From NCBI GenBank assembly GCA_028279595.1, contig JANQNK010000006.1, positions 1-64,000 on the forward strand: a DNA stretch of 64,000 bases. Direction: 5' to 3'. The position numbers were made by a program, and so were the translations under genes. The DNA comes from Thermoplasmatota archaeon. GTDB taxonomy: Archaea > Thermoplasmatota > JAKEGO01. Positions 25,163-33,043 of this stretch are shown piece by piece (position 1 is the stretch's first letter; each line of letters begins with the position of its first letter). Under the pieces are notes generated by a model that was not told the origin of the DNA, searched no databases, and saw only the letters and a program-made list of their open reading frames with translations.

Positions 25163-26419
25163 ATGGGACGCACGATCGCTGAGAAGATACTTTCAAGGGC
25201 CAGTGAGAGGGACGCGACAGTGGGAGATATCGTCATGGCCAAGGTGGATCGGGCAATGTCGCATGACAACGCCGGTCTGGTCTCGAAGACCTTCGGCAGG
25301 ATCGGTGTGCCGCATGTGTGGGACCCGGAGAGGATCGTTATCCCGATCGATCACCGCGCACCGGCGAACTCGATCAAGACGGCCGAGGGCCACAAGCTGA
25401 TCAGGACCTTCGTTAAGGAGCAGAACATCACGAACTTCTACGACATCAAGGAGGGCATCTGCCACCAGATCATGCCCGAGAAGGGACACGTGGCACCCGG
25501 TGAGCTCATCGTCGGAACGGACTCGCACACCACGACCTACGGCGCCTTCGGGGCGTTCTCGACAGGTATCGGAGCCACCGAGATGGCATGCGTCTGGGCG
25601 ACGGGCGAGCTCTGGCTCCGCGTTCCCAGCACATACAAGATAACGGTCAAGGGCGAGTTCCCGGCCGGCGTCTTCGCGAAGGACCTCATACTATACATCA
25701 TCGGAGACCTCCGGGCAGACGGAGCGGACTACAGGGCGGTCGAATACCATGGACCGACGATGGAGAGGATGTCGGTCTCGGAGCGAATGACCCTATGCAA
25801 CATGTCGATGGAGATGGGCGCGAAGGCGGCCATCGTCCCTCCGGACCCGAAGGTCGAGGAGCTCCTAGAGGGCAAGATGGAACGGCTCTACACCCCAGTC
25901 CATCCAGACGAGGACGCGGAATATGAAAGGACCCTCGAGTACGACGTGTCGGACCTTGAACCGCAGATAGCCTGCCCGCACGCCGTGGACAACGTCAGGG
26001 CGGTCGGTCAGGTCTCGGGGACACGGATCGATCAGGCTGTCGTCGGGTCCTGCACGAACGGGAGGCTTGACGACCTCAGAATAACAGCCGACATCCTATG
26101 GGGCCAGAAGGTCCACAGGGATACGAGGCTCATCGTCATCCCGGCATCCCGCGAGGTCTATCTCGAGGCCATGAACGAGGGCCTGATCCAGACGATCATG
26201 GAGGCCGGCGGTGTGGTCATCAATCCCGGATGCGGTCCGTGCCTGGGCGCGCATCAGGGCATCATGGCGGACGGCGAGCGCTGCATCGCATCCACCAACA
26301 GGAACTTCAAGGGGCGGATGGGATCCCCCGACTCGGAGGTCTATCTCGCTTCACCCGCCACGGTGGCCCACTCAGCCATCGACGGCGTCATTGCCGACCC
26401 GAGGGAGGTGGTCAGATGA
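25163..26419 (+). CDS. leuC: 3-isopropylmalate dehydratase/homoaconitase-type large subunit (paralogue 2)
   Basis: 418 residues from ATG 25163, exactly the usual archaeal LeuC length. It is chosen over an ATG at 25133 because GGTGATC precedes it and the TATA box is correctly placed. [4Fe-4S] ligands GSCTNGR and NPGCGPCLGAHQG are present, as are MSHDNAG and VGTDSHTTTYGA. It forms an operon with the small subunit (ATGA overlap) and a beta-decarboxylating dehydrogenase, matching the leuCDB or homoaconitase/homoisocitrate order. The dehydrogenase carries a Lys-Tyr pair typical of NADP-isocitrate dehydrogenase, so an aconitase-like role is also possible. Confidence 0.9.
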   Translation: MGRTIAEKILSRASERDATVGDIVMAKVDRAMSHDNAGLVSKTFGRIGVPHVWDPERIVIPIDHRAPANSIKTAEGHKLIRTFVKEQNITNFYDIKEGICHQIMPEKGHVAPGELIVGTDSHTTTYGAFGAFSTGIGATEMACVWATGELWLRVPSTYKITVKGEFPAGVFAKDLILYIIGDLRADGADYRAVEYHGPTMERMSVSERMTLCNMSMEMGAKAAIVPPDPKVEELLEGKMERLYTPVHPDEDAEYERTLEYDVSDLEPQIACPHAVDNVRAVGQVSGTRIDQAVVGSCTNGRLDDLRITADILWGQKVHRDTRLIVIPASREVYLEAMNEGLIQTIMEAGGVVINPGCGPCLGAHQGIMADGERCIASTNRNFKGRMGSPDSEVYLASPATVAHSAIDGVIADPREVVR

Positions 26420-26913
26420 GCGGGAAGGTATGGAAGTACGAGGACGACATCAACACGGACGTCATCTTCCCCGGGAGGTACCTGCACCTTCTCGAGCCGT
26501 CGGAGATGGCCGAGCACGCGATGGAGGACCTCGATTCGGAGTTCGCCAAGGGGGTCACCAAGGGTGACGTGGTGGTCGCAGGCCGCAACTTCGGCTGTGG
26601 ATCGAGCAGGGAGCAGGCAGCGACCTGCCTCCTTCATTCAGGCGTCTCGACGGTGGTGGCTCGTTCCTTTGCCAGGATATTCTACCGCAACGCGATCAAC
26701 CTGGGAATGCCAATCATAGTGAGTGACACGATCCCGGACAAGGTCAGCCCCGGCGACGAGGTCGAGATCGATCTCGGAGGAGGCCGGTTCACGAACGTGA
26801 CCACGGGCGAGGTGATCGAGTTCGATCCGCTTCCCGAGTTCGTTCTCGAGATCGTCAACGTCGGAGGACTGATCCCCTATACGAAGAGGAAGCTCGGACT
26901 GGAGGATGATTAA
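26416..26913 (+). CDS. leuD: 3-isopropylmalate dehydratase/homoaconitase-type small subunit (paralogue 2)
   Basis: 165 residues, standard LeuD size. DDINTDVIFPGRYL starts the swivel domain; the substrate loop is RYLHLLEPSEMAEH. GRNFGCGSSREQA and SFARIFYRNAINLG follow. The start overlaps the large-subunit stop (ATGA) with GGGAGGTGG upstream. The YL-containing loop is the type found in archaeal isopropylmalate isomerases and homoaconitases; which of the two cannot be settled by eye. Confidence 0.9.
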   Translation: MSGKVWKYEDDINTDVIFPGRYLHLLEPSEMAEHAMEDLDSEFAKGVTKGDVVVAGRNFGCGSSREQAATCLLHSGVSTVVARSFARIFYRNAINLGMPIIVSDTIPDKVSPGDEVEIDLGGGRFTNVTTGEVIEFDPLPEFVLEIVNVGGLIPYTKRKLGLEDD

Positions 26914-26915
26914 GG

Positions 26916-28061
26916 ATGGCCAAGTACAAGATAGCATGGCTCGAGGGAGACGGCATCGGAAAGGACGTGATGGACGCGGCCTCGAGAGCGATCGACGCTC
27001 TCAGCCTGGACGCTGAGTTCGTCAAGGGAGACGTCGGATGGGAGCTCTGGCGGACGGAGGGCAATCCCCTCCCCGACAGGACGATAGACCTGTTCAACAG
27101 CACGGACTGCTGCCTCTTCGGCGCCATAACGTCGAAGCCCAAGCAGGAGGCCGAGAACGAACTCGTCCCGGAACTCCAGGGCAAGGGGCTTGTCTATTCG
27201 AGCCCCATCGTCGGGGCCCGGCAACGACTGGAACTGCACACGAACATGAGACCCTGCAAGGCCTATCCAGGGAATCCCCTCAATTACAGGGATGACATAG
27301 ACATCGTCGTCTTCAGGGAGAACACCCAGGGGTTGTACGCGGGCGTCGAGTTCCACCCCGTGCCCGACGAGGTCAGGGACGTCCTCGGAAGGAACCATCC
27401 CAGGATGGCTCGTTTCGACGATACGTCAAACGACGACATGGCCATCTCGACGAGGGTATTCACCCGAGATGGGTGCCGGTCGATCGTCCGACAGGGCTTC
27501 GAATACGCGCAGAAGTACGGGAGGAAGAGCGTCACGATCGTGGAGAAGCCCAATGTCATCAGAGAGACATCGGGCATGATGATCCGCGAGGCGAGGAAGA
27601 TATCCGAGGAGTACCCGGATGTCGAGCTCTGGGAGACCAACGTCGACGCCATGTGCATGTGGCTCGTCAAGAACCCCCAGGACTACTCCGTCCTCGTCGC
27701 ATCCAACATGTTCGGCGACATCATCAGCGACCTTTGCGCCCAACTCGTCGGAGGCCTCGGATTCGCGGCCAGCGCGAACATCGGAGAGGATTACGCCCTA
27801 TTCGAGCCTACCCACGGCAGCGCACCCAAGTATGCCGGGAAGTACATCTCCAATCCCATCGCGATGATGATCACGACCCGTCTGATGCTCCAATACCTCG
27901 GCGAGGAGGAGAAGGCGGAGACCCTCGAGAACGCCATCGCAAAGACCATTGCCGATGGAAGGGTCAGGACCTACGACATGGAGAAGCGGTCCGCTGACAT
28001 GGAGGCGGACGCGGGGAAGACCATGGAGGTCGCCGACGAGGTCGTCCGGAACATGGCATGA
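26916..28061 (+). CDS. isopropylmalate/isocitrate/homoisocitrate dehydrogenase family enzyme
   Basis: 381 residues, a beta-decarboxylating dehydrogenase with GDGIGKDV, NMRPCKAYPG, VVFRENTQGLYAG, ASNMFGDIISDL and the cofactor loop EPTHGSAPKYAGKYISNP. The Lys-Tyr after GSAP equals the pair that selects NADP in E. coli isocitrate dehydrogenase, where isopropylmalate dehydrogenases usually have Asp-Ile for NAD. The substrate-contact segment VGARQRLELHTNMRP is not a clean match to either. It begins 2 bases after the leuD-type stop. Isocitrate, homoisocitrate and isopropylmalate are all open; NADP use is the firmer inference. Confidence 0.88.
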   Translation: MAKYKIAWLEGDGIGKDVMDAASRAIDALSLDAEFVKGDVGWELWRTEGNPLPDRTIDLFNSTDCCLFGAITSKPKQEAENELVPELQGKGLVYSSPIVGARQRLELHTNMRPCKAYPGNPLNYRDDIDIVVFRENTQGLYAGVEFHPVPDEVRDVLGRNHPRMARFDDTSNDDMAISTRVFTRDGCRSIVRQGFEYAQKYGRKSVTIVEKPNVIRETSGMMIREARKISEEYPDVELWETNVDAMCMWLVKNPQDYSVLVASNMFGDIISDLCAQLVGGLGFAASANIGEDYALFEPTHGSAPKYAGKYISNPIAMMITTRLMLQYLGEEEKAETLENAIAKTIADGRVRTYDMEKRSADMEADAGKTMEVADEVVRNMA

Positions 28062-28078
28062 TAACCCCAGTGCGGGTC

Positions 28079-28118
28079 CGTCAATGACAAAGGATATATC
28101 ACACGTCGCACATTGACG
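28079..28118. promoter_or_regulatory. inverted repeat flanking the TATA box of the PGF-CTERM gene
   Basis: CGTCAATG (28079-28086) and CATTGACG (28111-28118) are perfect 8-base inverted arms flanking the TATA element GGATATATC (28092-28100). A dimeric repressor bound here would block TBP, so an operator is plausible. Confidence 0.5.
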
Positions 28119-28136
28119 ACCGGGACTGGTGGCAAG

Positions 28137-28886
28137 ATGAGGTATCTTACGATAATGATACTGCTAGTGGGGATCGCCCTTCCGCAAGCGGCGGCTGCCG
28201 ACGATCTCCTGGTATCGGTGGATCTGGAATTCGTGATCGGTCCATCGGACGTAAGGATCATATCCGTCTTCGAATACAATTCATCGTTCAGCCAAGGCTA
28301 CCGGGAATTCATGGACCAGAATGGGGATGGCCGTGTATCCCAGGGCGAATCGGACGCGTTCCACGAGTTCCTGGACATCAATGCTACCAAAGAGGACAAT
28401 TCGTCATTCACTTTCACCCTTGACGGGATCGAGGAATACTATTATCGATATCTGTATCATTTCGGGAACTCGGTAGGCCCTGTCGACTCATCTACCAATC
28501 TCACATGGAATGCTGAATTGAGATACAGCTTCGATACAACGAGCAGCAACGAGCACACGATCATATGGGCGGTTGTGAACGACACGGGGAACGGGTCATC
28601 GAACATTGACCAGGATACAGATTCGTTCAGTGTCGTCCCCGCAGATGGATGGCGGTTCAAGACGGTCAACGGACAGAACGCCACTGAACACGGGGATGGC
28701 TTCGACTTCCTTACATTCAACACTACGTTCAATCGGACCGATGGTGAAGACCTCGTGATCGTAATAGAAAGGATCGGAAATACCGGGAAGGACGACAGCA
28801 CGCCAGGTTTCGAAGGCTTGATGGCAATAACGGCACTTTTCATCGTGCTCCTATTAAAGAGAACGAGACTTCGATCACGATCTTGA
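28137..28886 (+). CDS. secreted surface protein with PGF-CTERM anchor
   Basis: 249 residues from ATG 28137 (GGTGG upstream). It has an N-terminal signal peptide (MRYLTIMILLVG to AAA), then a Ser/Thr/Asn-rich extracellular domain with many N-x-S/T sites and an EF-hand-like loop (DQNGDGRVSQGE), and ends with TPGFEG, a hydrophobic helix and the basic tail KRTRLRSRS. That end is the PGF-CTERM signal, processed by archaeosortase A and replaced with a lipid (known for the family). No archaeosortase gene is in the window. The domain itself is not recognised. Confidence 0.82.
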   Translation: MRYLTIMILLVGIALPQAAAADDLLVSVDLEFVIGPSDVRIISVFEYNSSFSQGYREFMDQNGDGRVSQGESDAFHEFLDINATKEDNSSFTFTLDGIEEYYYRYLYHFGNSVGPVDSSTNLTWNAELRYSFDTTSSNEHTIIWAVVNDTGNGSSNIDQDTDSFSVVPADGWRFKTVNGQNATEHGDGFDFLTFNTTFNRTDGEDLVIVIERIGNTGKDDSTPGFEGLMAITALFIVLLLKRTRLRSRS

Positions 28887-28894
28887 TAAATTAT
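28885..28894 (+). promoter_or_regulatory. TATA-like element before the structured region
   Basis: GATAAATTAT overlaps the stop of the PGF-CTERM gene. Transcription from it would begin near 28912-28917, at the edge of the hairpin cluster. Confidence 0.3.
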
Positions 28895-29215
28895 GATGGC
28901 AGCCTCCATCTGGAGGCCGCCTTCTCCCACGGTAAATCGCGGCGGAGGGGATGGGCACCTCCGCCGCTGGAACGGCCGGGAGAGCCGTTCCGTACTCTGT
29001 TCATCCTGAACTGGGCTGGATAGAGCATCGGCTAGGGCTGTCATCTCGGATCAGGTGCTGGGATCCCTCCCACGTTGCTGGCGGACAGGTACTGCCCGTG
29101 GTCCTTCCATCCTCTACGGCATTACACTGACGTCCTGTCCCACTCCCCTCACCGTCAGGTCCGTGGACAGGGCCACGGCTCGGCACGGGAGGAAAATAGG
29201 TGTGGGAGGGGTGCT
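28890..29215. ncRNA. hairpin-rich gene-free region, candidate structured RNA
   Basis: No credible reading frame. Perfect stems visible: GCCTCC/GGAGGC (28902-28917), a 10-bp GCGGCGGAGG/CCTCCGCCGC with a 9-base loop (28939-28967), an 8-bp GGAACGGC/GCCGTTCC (28969-28991), CTGACG/CGTCAG (29127-29158) and CCGTGG/CCACGG (29161-29178). The region lies between two convergent genes, so some stems could be terminators, but the number and GC content suggest a folded RNA. I could not match it to SRP RNA (no GGAAGG-type helix 8 motif) and cannot confirm or exclude RNase P RNA. Strand unresolved. Confidence 0.5.
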
Positions 29216-29224
29216 AACCCCTCA
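29199..29224 (-). terminator. hairpin at the end of ftsZ
   Basis: On the minus strand AGGGGT-TAGC-ACCCCT overlaps the ftsZ stop codon and is followed by CCCACACCTATTTTCC. A short T-tract makes it a possible terminator. Confidence 0.4.
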
Positions 29225-30355
29225 CCTGATGAAGTCTATGCCGAACTCGTTTCCGAGCGAGGAACCGAAGTTCACTCCCGGGCCGAGGATCTGCTCGGAC
29301 TTGACGCCTGTCAGGATCACCATGACCCTTATCGTCTGGTCCAGAGTGGGGTCTATCATGGCCCCCCAGATTATCCTCGCGTTCGGGTTGATCCTCTTGT
29401 TGACCTCCTCGGCAACGGTCTGGGCTTCCTCGACGGTCATGCCCGGTCCGCCCGTCACATTGACGAGTGCGCCGGTGGCATAACTGATGTCGACGTCCAG
29501 AAGCGGTGAGTTCAGGGCCTCGTTGAGCGCTGTCAGGGCCTTGTCCTCGCCGGAAGCCTCTCCAAGACCGATCATCGCGACGCCGCCGCCCTTCATGATG
29601 GTCTTCATGTCGGCGAAGTCGAGGTTGACCAGTCCCGGCTTGGTGACGATCTCGGTGATGCCCTTGATAGAGCGCATCAGGATCTCGTCCGCAACCTTGA
29701 ATGCATCGTTCAGAGCGAGCCTCGGAACGAGCTCCAGGAGCCTGTCGTTCGGTATGACGATAACGGTGTCGGCCACGTTCCTCAGCTTCTCGAGGCCGTA
29801 CTCGGCGTTCTCGGACCGCACGATCCCCTCGGCCTTGAACGGCCGGGTGACGATCGCGATGGTCAGGGAGCCGTCGTCCTTGGCGAGCTTCGATACGACC
29901 GGAGCGCTTCCGGTTCCCGTACCGCCGCCGAGGCCGCAGGTCACGAAGACGATGTCCGATTCGGCCACCGACTTTCGCAGCTCCTCCTCGCACTCGAGCG
30001 CGCCCTCTTCGCCGACCTGCGGCAGGGAGCCCGCACCAAGTCCGCGGGTGAGCCTCTTCCCGACGAGGATCTTGTGCGGCGAGTGCACCGTCAACAGATG
30101 CTGCGCATCGGTGTTGAGGGCATAAAGGTCCGCGCCCGCGATCCCCTCTTCCGTTATACGGTTGATCGTATTGCTTCCCGCCCCGCCGCAACCGAAGATC
30201 TTGATCCTGGTCTTCAGTTTCATCAGAACTTCCATGATCTCCCGGTCTTCCGTGGCCGTCTCGTGGACGACGGGTGGAGCCGGGGTCGTTGTCACTGCTG
30301 GCTCGGGAGCAACTCCCCTATTCCTCTTTAAGGCATCTTCGATTATAGATCTCAT
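29222..30355 (-). CDS. ftsZ: cell-division tubulin homologue FtsZ
   Basis: GTPase forming the division ring. It has the tubulin signature [10 protein letters not shown], nucleotide-binding GCGGAGSNT, the T7-loop region ([11 protein letters not shown]) and a C-terminal FGIDFIR end typical of archaeal FtsZ1. The 377 residues include a ~45-residue variable N-terminal arm. The start at 30355 is preferred because GGGTGA lies 7 bases upstream; an ATG at 30370 is possible. A palindromic TATA box (GGTATATATACC, 30401-30412) predicts transcription from about 30380. A ribbon-helix-helix gene is encoded divergently ~420 bases away. Confidence 0.97.
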   Translation of the reverse strand: MRSIIEDALKRNRGVAPEPAVTTTPAPPVVHETATEDREIMEVLMKLKTRIKIFGCGGAGSNTINRITEEGIAGADLYALNTDAQHLLTVHSPHKILVGKRLTRGLGAGSLPQVGEEGALECEEELRKSVAESDIVFVTCGLGGGTGTGSAPVVSKLAKDDGSLTIAIVTRPFKAEGIVRSENAEYGLEKLRNVADTVIVIPNDRLLELVPRLALNDAFKVADEILMRSIKGITEIVTKPGLVNLDFADMKTIMKGGGVAMIGLGEASGEDKALTALNEALNSPLLDVDISYATGALVNVTGGPGMTVEEAQTVAEEVNKRINPNARIIWGAMIDPTLDQTIRVMVILTGVKSEQILGPGVNFGSSLGNEFGIDFIR

Positions 30356-30400
30356 GGTTGATTCACCCATCCCAGTCTGTATTTCCCGTAACGCCCTATG

Positions 30401-30412
30401 GGTATATATACC
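30401..30412 (-). promoter_or_regulatory. ftsZ TATA box
   Basis: The perfect palindrome GGTATATATACC lies 31 bases upstream of ATG 30370 and 46 upstream of ATG 30355. Confidence 0.65.
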
Positions 30413-30792
30413 TTACTATGTCTCATTTTCCCATCTAGCGCCTGTAAAACACACTTTCTTTTTATGCATTAAACAAACGATAGAGACCAAATCCAAATCA
30501 TTGATATTATTTATAGGATAATTTACAAAGATATTATCATAATCTCGATTCATATCGTACCAAATCTCTACATATTTCAAATAATAATCTCTTTTTCACA
30601 ATCATTAATCTGCTATTATTATTTTGAGAATTAATCAAAACAGGATTCACGAAATAATTCGATTTTCTCTTAAAAAATTTCTCATAATAACGGTTACACA
30701 AAAGCCTTTTATAATGAACCTCTGTTATTGTAATGCGCTTGTGTGATAACAAGCCTATCTTGAAATGCACATCGATTACAGGAGACACCTCG
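30413..30792. other. AT-rich gene-free region between ftsZ and the RHH gene
   Basis: About 380 bases, distinctly AT-rich. It contains a TATA element CCTTTTATAATG near 30706-30717 for the rightward gene and a small inverted repeat CTTGT-GTGATA-ACAAG (30738-30753) just downstream of it. No reading frame, tRNA or clear repeat family was recognised. It probably holds the control sites of both divergent genes. Confidence 0.5.
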
Positions 30793-31143
30793 ATGGCCGG
30801 ATCGCAGAAGAAAACACACTCCGTACGTCTCGACGATGACGACATGCACGAGCTGAGCGCTCTCGCCGTATCGGAAGGCAGGAGCGTCTCTGACGTGATC
30901 CGCGAGTCCGTACATACATATCTCGAGATGAAGAGCAAGCGCAAGTTCAGCGTCGAGCTCACCCCCGATGCGTTGGAATACCTCCGTTGGATGATAGAGC
31001 GTGGATACATCAACGACATGGAATACGCGGTGAACAACGCGGTTGAACGCTACCTGACCTCGAAATCCCTGGAGATCGAGGAAAGGAAGTTGAGGCGGCA
31101 GAGACTGGACGAATGGGCCAGCGAAGAGCGTGTCCGGTTGTAG
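30793..31143 (+). CDS. double ribbon-helix-helix DNA-binding protein
   Basis: 116 residues from ATG 30793, with GGAG 8 bases upstream. Residues ~8-48 (HSVRLDDDDMHELSALA, then SVSDVIRESVHTYL) are a CopG-type ribbon-helix-helix. Residues ~53-95 (FSVELTPDALEYLRWMIERG, YAVNNAVERYL) look like a second, more divergent copy, so one chain may mimic a dimer. The C-terminus is a basic helix. Divergence from ftsZ recalls CdrS, a short RHH regulator of division genes in haloarchaea. Homology to CdrS is not established here; regulation of ftsZ or of itself is inference. Confidence 0.82.
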   Translation: MAGSQKKTHSVRLDDDDMHELSALAVSEGRSVSDVIRESVHTYLEMKSKRKFSVELTPDALEYLRWMIERGYINDMEYAVNNAVERYLTSKSLEIEERKLRRQRLDEWASEERVRL

Positions 31144-31251
31144 TAGGGATGGGATGCACACTACCTCCTGCCGCCTCCTCAAGTTTTATATAGTAAGGCG
31201 CGTCATCCGGCGTGTCCAAGGCTTTCCGGACATTATCAACATATACGGCAC

Positions 31252-31283
31252 TTGTCGATAATCATCCCTTTTTTCATCGACAA
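31252..31283. promoter_or_regulatory. operator-like inverted repeat before the HTH regulator
   Basis: TTGTCGAT (31252-31259) and ATCGACAA (31276-31283) form a perfect 8-base inverted repeat with a 16-base centre, ending just before the TATA box. Its position suggests autoregulation or control of the whole mevalonate gene set. Confidence 0.5.
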
Positions 31284-31292
31284 TTATTTATA
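31284..31292 (+). promoter_or_regulatory. TATA box of the HTH regulator/mevalonate operon
   Basis: TTATTTATA lies 23-31 bases upstream of the ATG at 31315, implying a leaderless transcript. Confidence 0.65.
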
Positions 31293-31314
31293 CCAGTTGG
31301 GGCTAGCACGAGCG

Positions 31315-31992
31315 ATGGAACTCAGTGAGAGGATAGCCGGAGAGATCGTCATGTCCGAGGAGCCAGGGAAGGCTTTGAGGAAATGGCGGCAGATCTTCGA
31401 TATATCCCAGAAGGAACTGACGGGACACCTCGGTCTTTCGCCGTCCGTCCTGAGCGACTACGAGTCGGGCCGCAGGGGTTCCCCGGGCGTTAAGATGGTC
31501 CAGAAGATCGTCAACGCCATGGTCGAGATCGATCAGAACCGAGGCGGCGGTACCCTCGAGAGGTACAGCGAGGACAGCATCAGCGAGGCGATACCCGACA
31601 AGAGGGAGTTCACGAAGGGGATCCTCGCCGAGGAGTTCATAGAGACCATCGAGGGCCGCGTCATCGGAGGGAAGTCCCGTATGAGGCGGATCCTCTGGGG
31701 ATACTCCGTCATCGACAGCCTGAAGGCCATCACGACACTCTCGTCCTCCGACTATCTCAAGGTCTACGGTTATTCCAGCGAGCGTGCGCTGATCTTCCTC
31801 GGGGTCATGTACGGCAGGTCCCCCATGGTGGCGATCAGATCGCATCCGCTGAAGCCCGGCCTTGTCATATTCCACCAGCCGGGCTCGATAGACCCGCTCG
31901 CCGTAGAGCTTGCCGAGGTCGAGCACATCCCCCTCGCAGTTACCGATCTTCCTCTCGACGAACTGTTCGAGAGATTGCACAAGATGAACTGA
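31315..31992 (+). CDS. XRE-type HTH transcriptional regulator
   Basis: 225 residues from ATG 31315. The HTH lies at residues ~20-65 (LRKWRQIFDISQKELTGHLGLSPSVLSDYESGRR). The rest is a ligand- or effector-type domain with strands GLVIFHQPG and IPLAVTDLP, found in a conserved archaeal regulator family next to mevalonate genes. The HMG-CoA synthase ribosome site GAGGTGA overlaps its stop, so regulator and enzymes share a transcript. Control of HMG-CoA synthesis by an isoprenoid or CoA metabolite is a reasonable guess, not shown. Confidence 0.88.
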   Translation: MELSERIAGEIVMSEEPGKALRKWRQIFDISQKELTGHLGLSPSVLSDYESGRRGSPGVKMVQKIVNAMVEIDQNRGGGTLERYSEDSISEAIPDKREFTKGILAEEFIETIEGRVIGGKSRMRRILWGYSVIDSLKAITTLSSSDYLKVYGYSSERALIFLGVMYGRSPMVAIRSHPLKPGLVIFHQPGSIDPLAVELAEVEHIPLAVTDLPLDELFERLHKMN

Positions 31993-32001
31993 GGTGAATT
32001 G

Positions 32002-33039
32002 ATGAAAGCAGGAATCGTGACCTACGGTGCGTACGTTCCCTCCTTCCGCATAGCCGCGGAGGAGATAGCGGACACCTGGGGAGAGAACGGACCCGCGATA
32101 TCGAGGGGCCTTAACGTCAAGGCCAAGTCGGTGCCCGCTCCGGACGAGGACTCCATAACCATATCTGTCGAGGCATCCCGCAACGCATTGAGGCGGCGGG
32201 CGATCGACGCTTCGAGGATAGGTTCTGTCTTCGTCGGATCGGAATCCCCGCCCTACGCAGTCAAGCCGAGCGCGACGGTGCTCGCGGCCGCGATCGGGGC
32301 GACGCCCGACATGACCGCTGCGGACCTGGAGTTCGCATGCAAGGCCGGTACGGCCGGAATGCAGGCTGCCCTCGGAATGGTCGAGGCGGGAATGGTCGAC
32401 TACGGCCTCGTCGTCGGTGCGGACACATCGCAGGGCCGTCCCGGGGACCCGCTCGAGTACACCGCCTCCGCAGGCGGTGCCGCATACATACTCGGTGCGG
32501 ACGATCCGATCGCCACGTTCAATGACATCTACTCCTACACGACCGACACGCCGGACTTCTGGAGGAGGGACCTCCAGCCGTATCCGAGCCACGGCGGCCG
32601 GTTCACGGGGAGCCCTGCATACTTCAAGCATATCACGGCCACAACGACCACCGTGATGGAGCGCATGGGAACCTCTCCGGAGGACTACAAGTACGCGATT
32701 TTCCACCAGCCGAACGGCAAGTTCCCTCTCAGGATCGGAAAGAAGCTCGGCTTCTCCCCGGAACAGGTGGAGACAGGTCTTCTGGTCCCCTTCATCGGGA
32801 ACACCTATTCTGGTTCCATGATGCTCGGTCTGACAGCCGTTCTCGATGCCGCGTCCCCAGGCGACAGGATACTCGCGGTCTCGTACGGTTCCGGTGCGGG
32901 TTCGGACGCCTTCGACATCACCGTGACCGACTCCATTGAGAAGATGAGCGAAGCCCCGACCACGATGCAGCAGGTCGAGGGGGGGCGGATGATATCGTAC
33001 GGCGTATACGCCAAGTTCAGACGGAAGATCAGGATGTGA
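32002..33039 (+). CDS. hydroxymethylglutaryl-CoA synthase
   Basis: 345 residues; condenses acetyl-CoA with acetoacetyl-CoA to HMG-CoA for archaeal lipid synthesis. The catalytic Cys113 is in FACKAGTAG, Glu81 in SESPPYAVKP, and the active-site His in FHQPNGKFP. GAGGTGA precedes the ATG. The next two genes encode the thiolase and the DUF35 protein. In archaea these three form one complex in which DUF35 channels acetoacetyl-CoA from thiolase to synthase (established for a methanogen), and the gene order fits. Confidence 0.96.
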   Translation: MKAGIVTYGAYVPSFRIAAEEIADTWGENGPAISRGLNVKAKSVPAPDEDSITISVEASRNALRRRAIDASRIGSVFVGSESPPYAVKPSATVLAAAIGATPDMTAADLEFACKAGTAGMQAALGMVEAGMVDYGLVVGADTSQGRPGDPLEYTASAGGAAYILGADDPIATFNDIYSYTTDTPDFWRRDLQPYPSHGGRFTGSPAYFKHITATTTTVMERMGTSPEDYKYAIFHQPNGKFPLRIGKKLGFSPEQVETGLLVPFIGNTYSGSMMLGLTAVLDAASPGDRILAVSYGSGAGSDAFDITVTDSIEKMSEAPTTMQQVEGGRMISYGVYAKFRRKIRM

Positions 33040-33043
33040 TCGC

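Noticed and set aside
28890..29215. Assignment of the structured region as SRP RNA or RNase P RNA
   Set aside because: No helix-8 GGAAGG/AGCAG motif for SRP was found, and the conserved RNase P core blocks could not be placed with confidence, so it is left unnamed.
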